Positions 36,073-46,087 of a DNA stretch of 64,000 nt are shown piece after piece. Position numbers and translations under genes: made by a program. Under the pieces are notes generated by a model. That model searched no databases. It was given only the letters and a program-made list of their open reading frames with translations, and was not told the DNA's origin. The number at the start of each line of letters is the position of its first letter. Positions within the stretch are counted from its first letter, which is position 1. This DNA comes from DATILL01 sp035476575 (GTDB taxonomy: Bacteria > Actinomycetota > Actinomycetes > Mycobacteriales > JACQDL01), in the NCBI GenBank assembly GCA_035476575.1, contig DATILL010000040.1, positions 88,492 to 152,491 of the forward strand, read 5' to 3'.

Positions 36073-36288
36073 ATGCCGGAGCATCCGGGGCAGGACTACG
36101 GCCAAGACTATGGCCAGAGCTACGGCGGCCAGGACTACGGCGGCCAGGACGGCTCGGGCGACGAGAACGCGGAGGTCACGATCGACTACGAGTACGCGAC
36201 CGAGGAGAGCATCGAGGTCTCGATGGACGAGCTAACCGCGTCCGGTTACCAGCCAGAGCCCGACGACTCGTCGCAGTACAACGCGTAG
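36073..36288 (+). CDS. Small acidic YGQD-repeat protein, unknown
   Basis: The protein is 71 residues. It starts MPEHPGQDYGQDYGQSYGG and has four to five Gln-Asp-Tyr-Gly type repeats. An acidic segment, ENAEVTIDYEYATEESIEV, precedes SMDELTASGYQPEPDDSS. It has no signal peptide or membrane segment and is strongly acidic with high Tyr/Gln/Gly content, typical of disordered or sticky sequences. An AGGGG element precedes the ATG. It lies 9 bp before the next gene, so the two are a unit. I recognise no family. Confidence 0.65.
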   Translation: MPEHPGQDYGQDYGQSYGGQDYGGQDGSGDENAEVTIDYEYATEESIEVSMDELTASGYQPEPDDSSQYNA

Positions 36289-36297
36289 GAGCGTGCC

Positions 36298-36735
36298 ATG
36301 CCCGATCCCAAGGTCAGCATCTCCGGCGGCTCGTTCACCGTGCAGGGCTACGCGCCCGGATGGTCAATCGGCAACCTTGGCCAGTGCCGGCTCGGCGACA
36401 ACTTCCAGATCACGCCCACTGGCAGCATGAGCGACCCACAGCTCAAGCTCGGCCTGCACCTGATTGACTGCGTGTGGGGCAGGCGCGGCAGCATCTGGCT
36501 GGAGCAGTCGCTGTCCGCAGGCGGCACGTTCAGCCTGGGCGGCACCCCGATGGGCAGCCTGCAGCTCAACAACCAGCTCCTCTGGCAGCCGATGAAGGAT
36601 CTGCGGTTCACCCTCACCTTCGTGCTGAACGGCCAGCTCGACCAGCACGGCGCGACCGGGTCGGTGAGCTTCGGCAGCCAGTTCAAGGTGACGGACAGCA
36701 AGGCGACGATGCTCGGCCTCGGCTTTCACTTCTGA
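36298..36735 (+). CDS. Beta-rich hypothetical protein, unknown
   Basis: The protein is 145 residues. It alternates polar and hydrophobic residues over long stretches (KVSISGGSFTVQGYAPGWS, LKLGLHLIDCVWG, SIWLEQSLSAGGTFSLGG, LRFTLTFVLNGQLD, GSVSFGSQFKVTD) and ends in Phe (MLGLGFHF). This suggests an all-beta fold, perhaps amphipathic strands. There is no signal peptide. It begins right after the YGQD protein with TAGGAG as its ribosome site. The C-terminal aromatic residue resembles beta-barrel porins, but that is not evidence of an outer membrane role in an actinomycete. No family recognised. Confidence 0.65.
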   Translation: MPDPKVSISGGSFTVQGYAPGWSIGNLGQCRLGDNFQITPTGSMSDPQLKLGLHLIDCVWGRRGSIWLEQSLSAGGTFSLGGTPMGSLQLNNQLLWQPMKDLRFTLTFVLNGQLDQHGATGSVSFGSQFKVTDSKATMLGLGFHF

Positions 36736-36740
36736 CCCCT

Positions 36741-36806
36741 CCGACGATCATCGAGTTGTTGGGGTCCGTGGAGATCAACTCGCCACAACAACTCGATGAT
36801 CGTCGG
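36741..36806. repeat. Family B palindrome (copy 3)
   Basis: Perfect 21-bp arms at 36741-36761 and 36786-36806 have the core GACGATCATCGAGTTGTTG, with GAGATCAAC in the loop. It starts 5 bp after the stop of the beta-rich protein gene and ends 32 bp before the SCP-like gene. It probably ends the transcript of the two-gene cassette. Confidence 0.92.
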
Positions 36807-36838
36807 GGCAGGCTGACCGGGTCGGGGACACTGGGCGG

Positions 36839-37291
36839 GTGGTCCGACGCCGGTACGACGAACAGCGGCTGCGCGCGGCGCTGGCAGCCACCGGTGAGGT
36901 GACGCCGCCCACCGAGGTCACCGGCGCCGTGCTCGCCGGCGCCGTGCTGGCCGCCGTGCTCCGGATCCACGACACGGCCGCCGCGCGGGGCGATGAGCCG
37001 GCAATCGAGCGGGTAGCCCTGCGGGCCGCCGTGGTTGAGCTGGCCCAGCGTCTGGCGGACCGGGCGCCAGGCCGTTCGGTTGAGCTGCGGGTGCCGCCGT
37101 ACACCGCGGTGCAGGCCGTTGCCGGCCCCCGGCACACCCGCGGCACCCCGCCCAACGTGGTGGAGACCGATCCGGTCACCTGGCTCCGGCTGGCCACCGG
37201 CCGGCTGTCCTGGGTCGACGCCGTCCACAGTGGACAGTTGACCGCCAGTGGCGACCGGGCCGATCTTTCCCCCTACCTCCCGCTCGCCTGA
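36839..37291 (+). CDS. Sterol carrier (SCP)-like family protein
   Basis: The protein is 150 residues from GTG. Its layout matches the short bacterial sterol-carrier family protein found near pur genes in actinobacteria: a helical N-terminal half (VRRRYDEQRLRAALAATG, AVLAAVLRIHDTAAARG) and a conserved C-terminal part SVELRVPPYTAVQAVAGP, HTRGTPPNVVETDPVTWLRLATG, LSWVDAVHSGQLTASGDRADL. No enzymatic role is known; the fold binds hydrophobic ligands. Its 3' end overlaps the convergent membrane protein gene by 19 bp. Confidence 0.85.
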   Translation: MVRRRYDEQRLRAALAATGEVTPPTEVTGAVLAGAVLAAVLRIHDTAAARGDEPAIERVALRAAVVELAQRLADRAPGRSVELRVPPYTAVQAVAGPRHTRGTPPNVVETDPVTWLRLATGRLSWVDAVHSGQLTASGDRADLSPYLPLA

Positions 37292-38259
37292 GCCTGCGGC
37301 TGCGCCAACCCGCCGGCCGGCGGGGCGAGCGAGGGCACCCGGTCGGCAAGCCGATGCCGACCCACCAGGCCCAGCACACCGAAGAACGCGCCCACGACCG
37401 CCAGCCGACCGGCGGTGAACGCCAGCGGTGAGCCCCGGCCGGTCAGCGCGACACCCAGCATGAGGACACCCACACCCCACCAGTACACCGACGCCACCAG
37501 CACCATGCGGCTGATCGCCCTGAACCACGAGTCGCAGGCACGCAGGTAGGCGGCTGGTGTGCGCCCGGACCACAGCAGCACCAGACCATTCACGATCACG
37601 AGTGCAACCCCACCCGCAAGCGCCCACTGGTAGACGGCCCACCCAAGCGGGTGGGGATGACGGCCGGAAGACGCCGGCACCACCACCAGAAAGAGCAGCA
37701 GGACCCCGCCCCCGACAAGCGCACACACCATGCCGTGCACCAGCATCCGGGCACGGGTGAGTGGCCGGGCCGCCCGCGCCGCGGTGCCCACCCACGGTGG
37801 AGGACCGCTGGACCCGCCACCGCTGGACCCGCCACCACCCGCCGGCAGCCCGGCGTCGAGGTTGTGCCATGTCACCAACAACCCAACGCCCAGCAGCGGG
37901 GCCAGGATGGCACAGAAGCCGGCCATGATCGCCAGGCCAGAGCCGCCGGTGCTCACCGCCACGCCGAGCGCCAACCCGGTCACGGCGAAGCAGTACAACC
38001 CCAGCCCCAGCAGCCCCCACCGCAGGCCCTGAAATCGGGGACGCGCAGGCAGGACCATCGCGAGGCCAAGCACCATCAAGCCCATGAGGCCGACCACAAT
38101 CGTCCCGGTGAGCAACCCCGCCGCCAGTGGATGCCCGCCATCACCGTCCGACAGCCGGACGACCGTGCCGAGGATCAGCGCGCCGCACGCCAACGTAACC
38201 GCGCCGGTGATCCTCGGGTCGGGGCTCGCCGGCTGGCGGCGGGTCACCGCGGCGACCAT
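37273..38259 (-). CDS. Eight-TM membrane protein of the WXG100 operon
   Basis: The protein is 328 residues with about eight hydrophobic helices (for example VTLACGALILGTVV, GTIVVGLMGLMVLGLAMVL, GLLGLGLYCFAVTGLALGVAV, MVCALVGGGVLLLFLVVV, MVLVASVYWWGVGVLMLGVAL). A Gly/Ser-rich loop (GGGGSSGGGSSGPPP) separates helices 4 and 5. The N- and C-terminal tails are short and polar. I do not recognise it as any ESX core component. Its start overlaps the end of the WXG100-like gene by 16 bp, and it is the last gene of a four-gene overlapping operon. Confidence 0.75.
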   Translation of the reverse strand: MVAAVTRRQPASPDPRITGAVTLACGALILGTVVRLSDGDGGHPLAAGLLTGTIVVGLMGLMVLGLAMVLPARPRFQGLRWGLLGLGLYCFAVTGLALGVAVSTGGSGLAIMAGFCAILAPLLGVGLLVTWHNLDAGLPAGGGGSSGGGSSGPPPWVGTAARAARPLTRARMLVHGMVCALVGGGVLLLFLVVVPASSGRHPHPLGWAVYQWALAGGVALVIVNGLVLLWSGRTPAAYLRACDSWFRAISRMVLVASVYWWGVGVLMLGVALTGRGSPLAFTAGRLAVVGAFFGVLGLVGRHRLADRVPSLAPPAGGLAQPQAQASGR

Positions 38260-38870
38260 TCTGTGCTGCCCGGCCGGCTGTCCCCGAAGATGCCGATGGC
38301 CCCACCAGCGGCCAGGCTGCCCAGCTCCGCCCGACCCACCGCGACCTGCCGCGCCGCTTGCTCCAGCGTCGGCGTGAACTCATCCACGAAGCTGCTCAGC
38401 TCGGCAGCCAGCGCGAACACCACGAACGCGGCCACGACAAGGCTGGACCCACCCGTGACCGAGGTGAAGACCAGCGCGCCCGTAATCGTGGCGAGCGCCT
38501 CGGTGGAGTGTTTCGCGACCTCACCCCAGAACTGGCGGAGCACGCTCGCCGCCTCGTTGAGCTGGTCACCGACCCGCTTGACCAGCTCGGTGAGCCGGTC
38601 GATCCGCTCGGACACATCGCCGACGTAGGACTCGTAGGCACTACAGGCGTCGCCATGCCAGTGCTCTTTCAGCAGCAGCAGGTTGCGACCGAGCAGGTCC
38701 CGCGCATCCGTGAGACTCGACCGCACGGTGGCCAGCCGCAGCGCCTCGCCCTCCAGCGCGTCCGGGTCGCCCGGCGTTGCGCATGCTTCCCGCAGCACCA
38801 CGTGATAAGGGACGCCGAGCCAGTCGGCCGCCTGAAAGAACGGCCCAAGATCGGGAGCCAGGCCCATCAC
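38244..38870 (-). CDS. WXG100-superfamily-like protein with hydrophobic C-terminal part
   Basis: The protein is 208 residues. Residues about 45-125 form two long helices around a WXG-like turn, LLLLKEHWHGDACSAYESYV, the pattern of secreted ESAT-6-type proteins. A hydrophobic segment follows at about 128-165 (ALATITGALVFTSVTGG, SLVVAAFVVFALAAELSSF) and then a short helical region. Larger WXG proteins of this shape occur with type VII secretion substrates, but membrane association after the WXG bundle is unusual. It overlaps both neighbours in the operon. Confidence 0.75.
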   Translation of the reverse strand: MMGLAPDLGPFFQAADWLGVPYHVVLREACATPGDPDALEGEALRLATVRSSLTDARDLLGRNLLLLKEHWHGDACSAYESYVGDVSERIDRLTELVKRVGDQLNEAASVLRQFWGEVAKHSTEALATITGALVFTSVTGGSSLVVAAFVVFALAAELSSFVDEFTPTLEQAARQVAVGRAELGSLAAGGAIGIFGDSRPGSTEWSPR

Positions 38871-39193
38871 AGGCCGCCTTCGAGCCGGCGGAAGCTCGCC
38901 CCGGTGACCACGTCGGTCGAAACATACTCGGCCGCCGTGGCCCGCAGCCGGTCCGCGATCGAGAACACCAGAGCCGGAGCCTCGTGCAGCACGCGACCCA
39001 GATCGACCGCGAAGCTGGCGTACTCATCGGCGAGATGGTGGCCGAACCTGCTGTAGGCAGCCCGGTCCGGACCATCGGGGTCCCGCGCCATTAGCAGCCG
39101 GGCCAGGTTCAGCGAGGCCGCCGCGGCGTCCACATCAGCGGCGGAGCCGAGCATCGCCCGGGCGTCGGCCTCCAGCCGGGCCTGGTCCGTCAT
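38867..39193 (-). CDS. Small helical EspC-like protein
   Basis: The protein is 108 residues, Ala-rich and helical. It begins MTDQARLEADARAMLGSAAD and continues with SLNLARLLMARDPDG, YSRFGHHLADEYASFAVDLGRV and LRATAAEYVSTDV. The size and the YxxxD/E-type ending (AAEYVSTD) recall EspC or ESX-secretion-associated proteins that pair with WXG100 proteins. There is no signal peptide. Its start overlaps the upstream gene by 4 bp and its stop overlaps the WXG gene by 4 bp. The assignment is by size, pattern and context. Confidence 0.6.
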   Translation of the reverse strand: MTDQARLEADARAMLGSAADVDAAAASLNLARLLMARDPDGPDRAAYSRFGHHLADEYASFAVDLGRVLHEAPALVFSIADRLRATAAEYVSTDVVTGASFRRLEGGL

Positions 39194-39771
39194 CGGCCCG
39201 CCACCTCCTGCCCGGTCGCGCCCCGGACGACCTCGTGCCCGAGCTGCCACCACCCGGCCGCCAGCGCGGAACGCAGGCCAGCCGCCAGCTCCGCGGCCGA
39301 GCGCTGCTGGCCTGTTTCGGGGTCGAGCTCGATCCGCCGTACGCCGGACCGGCCGACCGTGACCCGCCAGCAGCCAGCCTGGTCGGTGCCCGTGCCGGTC
39401 AGGCCGCTCGGCAGCCGTAGGTCGGCGCGCAGCGAGCGCAGCGTGGCGGGCCGGAGGTCGAGCCCGAGCCCGGCCGGCGCCACCTCAGCAAACGCCGCCA
39501 CGGCCCGCTCCTGCGCCGCCACCAGGGCTGCCAGGACATGCTCGCCAAGCGCCTCGGCCGGGAGCGAGTCCCAGGCTCGTGGCGAGACCTCGGCCCGGGT
39601 GACCCGGCCGGCGCCGTCCAACTGGAGCGTAACCAGCCCGGCCGGGTCCTGACCGGTCACGTGCTCGCGCTCCAGCGTGCGCAGCACACCCTCGACCTCC
39701 CGCCGCCGCCGACGCATCCGGTCCGGCAGGTCCGGCCCGACTGCCTGCGTTGCCATGGGCTGTGTTGCCAT
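39190..39771 (-). CDS. YbaB/EbfC-like protein of the WXG100 operon
   Basis: The protein is 193 residues. Residues about 15-100 resemble YbaB/EbfC: a long helix (RMRRRRREVEGVLRTLERE), strands GLVTLQLDGAGRVTRAEVSP, then the helix HVLAALVAAQERAVAAF. The C-terminal 90 residues are less clear, with a strand-rich part (CWRVTVGRSGVRRIELD) and a helix. YbaB-like proteins often occur next to WXG100 genes in actinobacteria, although their role there is unknown. It heads the four-gene operon and is divergent from a TetR gene, sharing a 239-bp promoter region. Confidence 0.72.
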   Translation of the reverse strand: MATQPMATQAVGPDLPDRMRRRRREVEGVLRTLEREHVTGQDPAGLVTLQLDGAGRVTRAEVSPRAWDSLPAEALGEHVLAALVAAQERAVAAFAEVAPAGLGLDLRPATLRSLRADLRLPSGLTGTGTDQAGCWRVTVGRSGVRRIELDPETGQQRSAAELAAGLRSALAAGWWQLGHEVVRGATGQEVAGR

Positions 39772-40010
39772 GCGCCACCCTCCATGATCGCGCTCCGAAG
39801 ACGCCGGCTAGCTTAGACAAACCGGGACACTGGCCTCGCAAGTTATCCACAGGCGCTCGTCAGATGTGAATGGGACAGCTTGCCTGAGTTGTGGCAAGTA
39901 GCTACATTTGCCTTGCCGGCCAGCCGCAACCCCCCAGCGGCTGGCCGGGTACGTGAAGTGCCCCGCGCATGGAGTCGATCTCGGACATTCGTCCCACTAG
40001 ACTTCGCACC

Positions 40011-40625
40011 GTGCCAAAGTTGGTTGACCACACCGTCCGCCGTCGTGAGGTAGCCGACGCCGTCATCCGGCTGATCCGCCGGGACGGCGTGGAGGCGGTG
40101 ACCATCCGGCACGTCGCGGCCGAGTCTGGCTGGTCCCCCGGCGTCCTCGCGCACTACTTCGCGGACAAGGACGCGCTGTTGCTCGCCGCCTTCCAGCGGG
40201 TCGCCGACGGCGTGCTGGAGCGGACCGCCCGGCGGCACGTCGTCGGCCCGCCGATGTCGGTGCTGCGCTGGGTCCTGCGTAACACCCTGCCGATGGACCA
40301 GGAGCGGCACGCCGAGCTGCGGGTGTGGTTCGCGTTCCTGGGCCACGCGCTGGCCCGGCCGGCCCTCGCCGCGGCCCAGCGCGCGGTGTACGACGAATGG
40401 CGTCAGGCCATGGCTGCCGTGCTCCGCCAGGCCGAGCAGCGGGCCGAGCTCGCCCCCGGCACCGACCCGGACGGCGAGGCGGCGGCCCTGGTGTCCTTCG
40501 TGGACGGGCTGGCGTTACAGGCCGTCTTCGACCCGGACCGGTTCCCGCCCCGGCTCCAGGGCGAGCTGCTGGACGCGAGGTTGGTGACCCTGAGGGCCGC
40601 CGAGCCGGTCACCACGCCCGGCTAA
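40011..40625 (+). CDS. TetR/AcrR-family transcriptional regulator
   Basis: The protein is 204 residues from the GTG giving VPKLVDHTVRRREVADAV; a longer ATG frame exists upstream. The N-terminal helix-turn-helix is GVEAVTIRHVAAESGWSPGVLAHYFADKDALL, split here for clarity at ESG-WSPG. The C-terminal ligand domain includes ELRVWFAFLGHALARP and VSFVDGLALQAVFDPDRFPP, as in the BetI-like group. It lies 10 bp before purF and may be cotranscribed with it. It is divergent from the WXG100 operon, which it could control; neither target is proven. Confidence 0.88.
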   Translation: MPKLVDHTVRRREVADAVIRLIRRDGVEAVTIRHVAAESGWSPGVLAHYFADKDALLLAAFQRVADGVLERTARRHVVGPPMSVLRWVLRNTLPMDQERHAELRVWFAFLGHALARPALAAAQRAVYDEWRQAMAAVLRQAEQRAELAPGTDPDGEAAALVSFVDGLALQAVFDPDRFPPRLQGELLDARLVTLRAAEPVTTPG

Positions 40626-40635
40626 ACTCGCCCAC

Positions 40636-42128
40636 GTGCAACCCCTGGACAACCCGCCCCGCGAGGAGTGCGGCGTCTTCGGCCTCTGGGCCCCTGGCGA
40701 GGACGTTGCCAAGCTCGCCTACTTCGGCCTGTACGCGCTGCAGCACCGCGGCCAGGAGGCGGCCGGCATCGCCGTCAGCGACGGCTCCAGCCTGGTAGTC
40801 TACAAGGACCTCGGCCTGGTGGCGCAGGTGTTCGACGAGGCGACCCTGAACAGCCTCAAGGGTCACATCGCGATCGGCCACGCCCGCTACTCCACCACCG
40901 GCTCGTGCACCTGGGAGAACGCGCAGCCCACGTTTCGCACCACCAAGGCGGGCACCGGCCTGGCCCTCGGCCACAACGGCAACCTGGTCAACACCCACGA
41001 GCTGGCCCAGCGGGCCGCCGCGGCCGGGCTGACCGGCACCGCCACCACCGACTCCGACCTGATCACCGCGCTGCTGGCGGACCAGCCGGACCTGTCCGTG
41101 GAGGCGGCGGCGCTGGAGCTGCTCCCCACCCTGCGCGGCGCCTTCTCGCTGGTCTTCATGGACGACCACACCCTGTACGCCGCCCGCGACCCGCACGGGG
41201 TCCGCCCGCTGGTGCTGGGCCGGCTGGAACGCGGCTGGGTGGTGGCCAGCGAGACCGCCGCGCTGGACATCGTCGGCGCGTCGTTCGTCCGCGAGATCGA
41301 GCCGGGCGAGCTGCTGTCCATCGACGACGACGGGCTGCGCTCGGAGCGGTTCGCCGTGCCGACCCCGAAGGGCTGCCTGTTCGAGTACGTCTACCTGGCC
41401 CGGCCGGACACCCACATCGCCGGCCGCAGCGTCTACGCCGCCCGGGTCGAGGTCGGCCGCCGGCTGGCCCGGGAGCACGCCGTCGACGCGGACCTGGTCA
41501 TCCCGGTGCCGGAGTCGGGCACCCCGGCGGCGATCGGGTACGCCGAGGAGTGCAAGATCCCCTACGGCCAGGGCCTGGTGAAGAACTCCTACGTCGGTCG
41601 GACGTTCATCCAGCCCTCGCAGACGATCCGGCAGCTCGGCATCCGGCTCAAGCTGAACCCGCTGCGCGACGTCATCCGGGGCAAGCGGCTGATCGTCGTC
41701 GACGACTCGATCGTGCGCGGAAACACCCAGCGGGCGCTGGTCCGGATGCTGCGCGAGGCCGGCGCGATCGAGGTCCATGTGCGGATCTCCAGCCCACCGG
41801 TGCGCTGGCCGTGCTTCTACGGCATCGACTTCGCCAGCCGGGCCGAGCTGCTCGCCAACGGGCTGGACAACGACGGCGTCCGGGCCTCGATCGGCGCCGA
41901 CTCGCTCGGCTATGTCTCCCTGGATGCGCTGGTCACCGCCTCGGAGCAGCCGAGGAACCGGCTCTGCCGAGCCTGTTTCGACGGCGACTACCCGATCCCG
42001 CTGCCGGACCCGGCGCTGGTAGGCAAGCATGTGTTCGAAGGCATCGGCCACCGGGTTCGCGGCGTGTACGGCGACGCGGCGCCGGTCGCCCCGGCCGGCT
42101 ACGGCGCCGAGGACGCCCTGCGCCGCCC

Positions 42129-42132
<4 letters not shown>
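40636..42132 (+). CDS. purF: Amidophosphoribosyltransferase
   Basis: The protein is 498 residues from GTG. It catalyses the first committed purine step, making phosphoribosylamine. The Ntn nucleophile is Cys12, exposed after removal of an 11-residue propeptide, within REECGVFG. The PRPP loop is LIVVDDSIVRGNTQRA. Four cysteines for a [4Fe-4S] cluster, as in Bacillus PurF, are visible at about 247, 393, 444 and 447 (PKGCLFEY, WPCFYGID, LCRACFDGDYP). The enzyme is therefore the iron-sulphur type. A Shine-Dalgarno is not evident. It overlaps purM by 4 bp. Confidence 0.97.
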
Positions 42133-43193
<1,061 letters not shown>

Positions 43194-43378
43194 CGGCGCG
43201 GCTACCAGCCGGCTGACGGCCGGGCGCCGCCGGCAACCGGCGCATGAGGTGCGCCTGTGCCCCTCAAGGCCCCTGAAGGCCGTGCCCGTGCGGGCCGTGC
43301 CGTGAGACCGATGCCCGTGACCGGGCGGGTGATGCCATGTGCCGCGTCTGGACCGTGCTCGGACTACGCGTACGGAGA

Positions 43379-43573
43379 CTAGCGCCGCTCGCGACGTTCG
43401 TCGTACTCGTTGTAGTCCTCATACTCGTCGTCAAGTTCGTCGTCTTCTCCGACGTCCTCGACGGGCTTGCCGCTGAGCTCGCGCTCCAGCTTGGACAGAT
43501 CGGTGCTCGGCGAGCTGTACTTCAGCTCCCGAGCGACCTTCTGCTGCTTTGCCTTGGCCCGGCCGCGCCCCAT
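43379..43573 (-). CDS. DUF3073 family small protein
   Basis: The protein is 64 residues. It begins MGRGRAKAKQQKVARELKYS, continues with SPSTDLSKLERELSGKP and ends in a very acidic tail (DDELDDEYEDYNEYDERRERR, an unbroken acidic/Arg run shortened here to its ends DDELDDE and ERRERR). This is the actinobacterial DUF3073 pattern, invariably near purM. Function unknown. The basic head and acidic tail suggest nucleic-acid or ribosome contact. Confidence 0.93.
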   Translation of the reverse strand: MGRGRAKAKQQKVARELKYSSPSTDLSKLERELSGKPVEDVGEDDELDDEYEDYNEYDERRERR

Positions 43574-43744
43574 CGGCTCGACCCCCTCGCACAGAACAAC
43601 GGGGCGACCTGCGCTCGGCAGCCCCGACACATGGCTTATGTCTCGTGTCTTCCACCGTACAGGGCTGGTGGCCCGATCGGCACATCGGGTTTGCCAGATC
43701 CGGGTGTCCCACGCCCCTGTGGTCCCGGCCGCGGCGGCGCCGGC

Positions 43745-44809
43745 TCAGCCGAACAGCCTGATGGTCTGCAGCCAGCCGACCTCCGCCATCCGCCGCTCGG
43801 CCAGCCGGTCGGCGGCCACCACGGGCGGCACGCCCTCGTCAGCGGCCAGCGCGAAGATCCGTTTGGCGGTGTCGAAGATCCGCGCCGTCTTGGCCTTTGC
43901 CCGCTCGAAGCTGAAGCCCTCGATCTCGTCGGCCACCTGGATCACGCCGCCGGAGTTGACCACGTAGTCCGGGGCGTACAGGATGCCGCAGTCCTCCAGG
44001 ATCTTCTCGATTCCCGGGTGGGCGAGCTGGTTGTTCGCCGCGCCGCAGACAACCTCCGCGGACAGCACCGACACGATCGAGTCGTCCAGCGCGGCACCCA
44101 GCGCGCACGGTGCGTACACGTCGAGGTCGGCCCGGATGAGTGCGTCGGTGTCGGCGGCCACCTCGACGCCGGGGTAGGCGACCCGGACCCCTTCGACGGC
44201 CAGAGGGTTGATGTCGGTGACCACCACGTCGGCACCGGCCCCGACCAGGTGCCCGACCAGGTGGTGCCCGACCTTGCCGACACCGGCGACCCCGACCCGG
44301 CGGCCGGTCAGGGTGGGCGCACCCCACCGGTGCTCGGCCGACGCCCGCATCCCCTCAAACACGCCGTACGCGGTGAGGATGGAGGAGTCGCCCGCCCCGC
44401 CGTGCTGCACGCTGCGCCCGGTGACGTAGCGGCACTCGCGGGCCACGAGGTCCATGTCCTCGGTGTAGGTGCCCACGTCGCAGGCCGTGTAGTAGCGCCC
44501 CCCGAGCGACTGGACGAACCGGCCGTACGCGCGCAGCAGCGGCTCGGTCTTGTCCCGCGCCGGGTCGCCCCAGATGACCGCCTTGCCACCGCCGTGGTCC
44601 AGCCCGGCCAGCGCGTTCTTGTACGCCATGCCCTTGGACAGCGCCAGCACGTCGGCCAGCGCCGCCTCCTCGGAGGGGTATGGGTAGAACCGGGTGCCGC
44701 CGAGGGCGGGACCCAGCGCGGTCGAGTAGATGGCGACGATGGCCCTGAGCCCTGAGCGCGGGTCGTGGCAGAACACGACCTGCTCGTGGCTGGCGGAGAA
44801 GACGGTCAC
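43745..44809 (-). CDS. vdh: Glu/Leu/Phe/Val dehydrogenase, valine dehydrogenase type
   Basis: The protein is 354 residues from GTG (VTVFSASHEQVVFCHDP). It oxidatively deaminates branched-chain amino acids with NAD. The substrate domain has STALGPALGGTRFYPYPSEE and the catalytic Lys in LSKGMAYKNALAGLDHGGGKAVI. The Rossmann domain has GRRVGVAGVGKVGHHL and VVVTDINPLAV. CGAANNQLAHPG and APDYVVNSGGVIQVADE complete the family pattern. The location beside DUF3073, purM and bldC is that of Streptomyces vdh, which feeds branched-chain precursors into secondary metabolism. Confidence 0.92.
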   Translation of the reverse strand: MTVFSASHEQVVFCHDPRSGLRAIVAIYSTALGPALGGTRFYPYPSEEAALADVLALSKGMAYKNALAGLDHGGGKAVIWGDPARDKTEPLLRAYGRFVQSLGGRYYTACDVGTYTEDMDLVARECRYVTGRSVQHGGAGDSSILTAYGVFEGMRASAEHRWGAPTLTGRRVGVAGVGKVGHHLVGHLVGAGADVVVTDINPLAVEGVRVAYPGVEVAADTDALIRADLDVYAPCALGAALDDSIVSVLSAEVVCGAANNQLAHPGIEKILEDCGILYAPDYVVNSGGVIQVADEIEGFSFERAKAKTARIFDTAKRIFALAADEGVPPVVAADRLAERRMAEVGWLQTIRLFG

Positions 44810-45054
44810 GAGCTTCCCTCCGGTGAGTATGGGTTGGCCCACCACCCTGGTGAGGAGGGGGACCAGGGGCCGGGCGGGTAGGCCCGACGTGTCGAAACGA
44901 TAGTCGGGCCGATCCGCGGCCCGTTCCCCCGGGCCGCACTGGCCGGGGCCGAGGCCAGCCAGACAGTGGTCGCCAGGCCCCGACCGGACGGCCAATCGGG
45001 CATCCTCCCCACATTCGTCACGCGGGCGGGCACACGGCGTGCGACGATCGGCCA

Positions 45055-45924
45055 GTGAGCCCGCCGTACGTGGCATACCTGCGGGTCTACCAGCCACTGT
45101 CCGCGTTCGACGATGGTGAGCGTGGCTGGTGGACCCGGTACGTCGCCGAGCGTCGCGCGCCCGGCCCGCTGGACGGTCCGGCGGTCGAGCGCGACCTCGG
45201 CCTGACCTGCCTGCTAGCCTCCCCGCCCCGGCTGCCCGGCGCGGAGCTGCCTGAGCACGCCTTCGTCACGGAGTCGAACGGAGCAACCCTGGTGTGCCCG
45301 TGGCGGACTGCGGTGCGCTGCTGGGGAGCCGCCATCGAGCTGGCCAACATGCTGCCGGCGGGGCTCTCCTCGCTGGCCCTGCCCAAGGAGCAGATCGCCA
45401 AGGCGACCACCGCGTACGCCGGCTGGCGGGCGGAGCACCCAGACCGCCGGATGCACATCCAGAGCCACCGCTGGGCTATCCCGGTGCGCTGGTTCCTGCT
45501 GTTCGACAGCCCGGAACGCCGGGTCGACCTGGGCCAGCGGGTCGGCCGCGCGGGCCAGGCCAGCGGCCGCACCAGGGTCGGCCGCTCGGTGGTGTACCGC
45601 ACCGAGATGGCCCAGGCCAGGCGCCGGGTCGCCCGCGGGCTGGCCGTGCTACGCCGGGCCATGCGCAACGCCCCCGCCGTAGCCGGGGTGGAGGAGATGG
45701 GCCGGTGGCTGGAGGAGTTCCACCCGCGGTCGCTGGTCGAGCTGGACTACGGCGGGCTGGTCTACCTGCTCGACGACGACGCCCTCCGGGCCGACGAGTC
45801 AGCCCGGGACGTACACGACGCGATCGCCGCACTAGCCCGAGGTGACGCATCTGGGGCAGCGGGCGCGTACGATCGGATTATCACCCGCTGGCAATCTGCG
45901 AGCTTCGTCGAGTCCGCCAACTGA
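45055..45924 (+). CDS. Conserved actinobacterial hypothetical protein upstream of bldC
   Basis: The protein is 289 residues from GTG. It begins with VSPPYVAYLRVYQPLSAFDD. Conserved-looking stretches are ESNGATLVCPWRTAVRCWGA, IQSHRWAIPVRWFLLFDSPE, TEMAQARRRVARGLAVLRRA and SLVELDYGGLVYLLDDDAL, ending in an Asp/Ala-rich helix. The same position between vdh and bldC is occupied by a hypothetical gene in Streptomyces. It is divergent from vdh. No domain or catalytic motif is recognised, and the helical pattern suggests a soluble cytoplasmic protein. Confidence 0.85.
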   Translation: MSPPYVAYLRVYQPLSAFDDGERGWWTRYVAERRAPGPLDGPAVERDLGLTCLLASPPRLPGAELPEHAFVTESNGATLVCPWRTAVRCWGAAIELANMLPAGLSSLALPKEQIAKATTAYAGWRAEHPDRRMHIQSHRWAIPVRWFLLFDSPERRVDLGQRVGRAGQASGRTRVGRSVVYRTEMAQARRRVARGLAVLRRAMRNAPAVAGVEEMGRWLEEFHPRSLVELDYGGLVYLLDDDALRADESARDVHDAIAALARGDASGAAGAYDRIITRWQSASFVESAN

Positions 45925-46087
45925 TGCGGAGTACGTACCCTGGCCGGCCGGTCCCGGCCAGCCAGGGGTGACTAGACAGTGAATAGCACGATCGGACCAT
46001 TTGATCTATGCGGGAAAATGGTGCAATATGGACGACGATCGGCTCTGTTAGACGGGATAGGGCCTGATCGGGAAGAAAGGACCAGCC

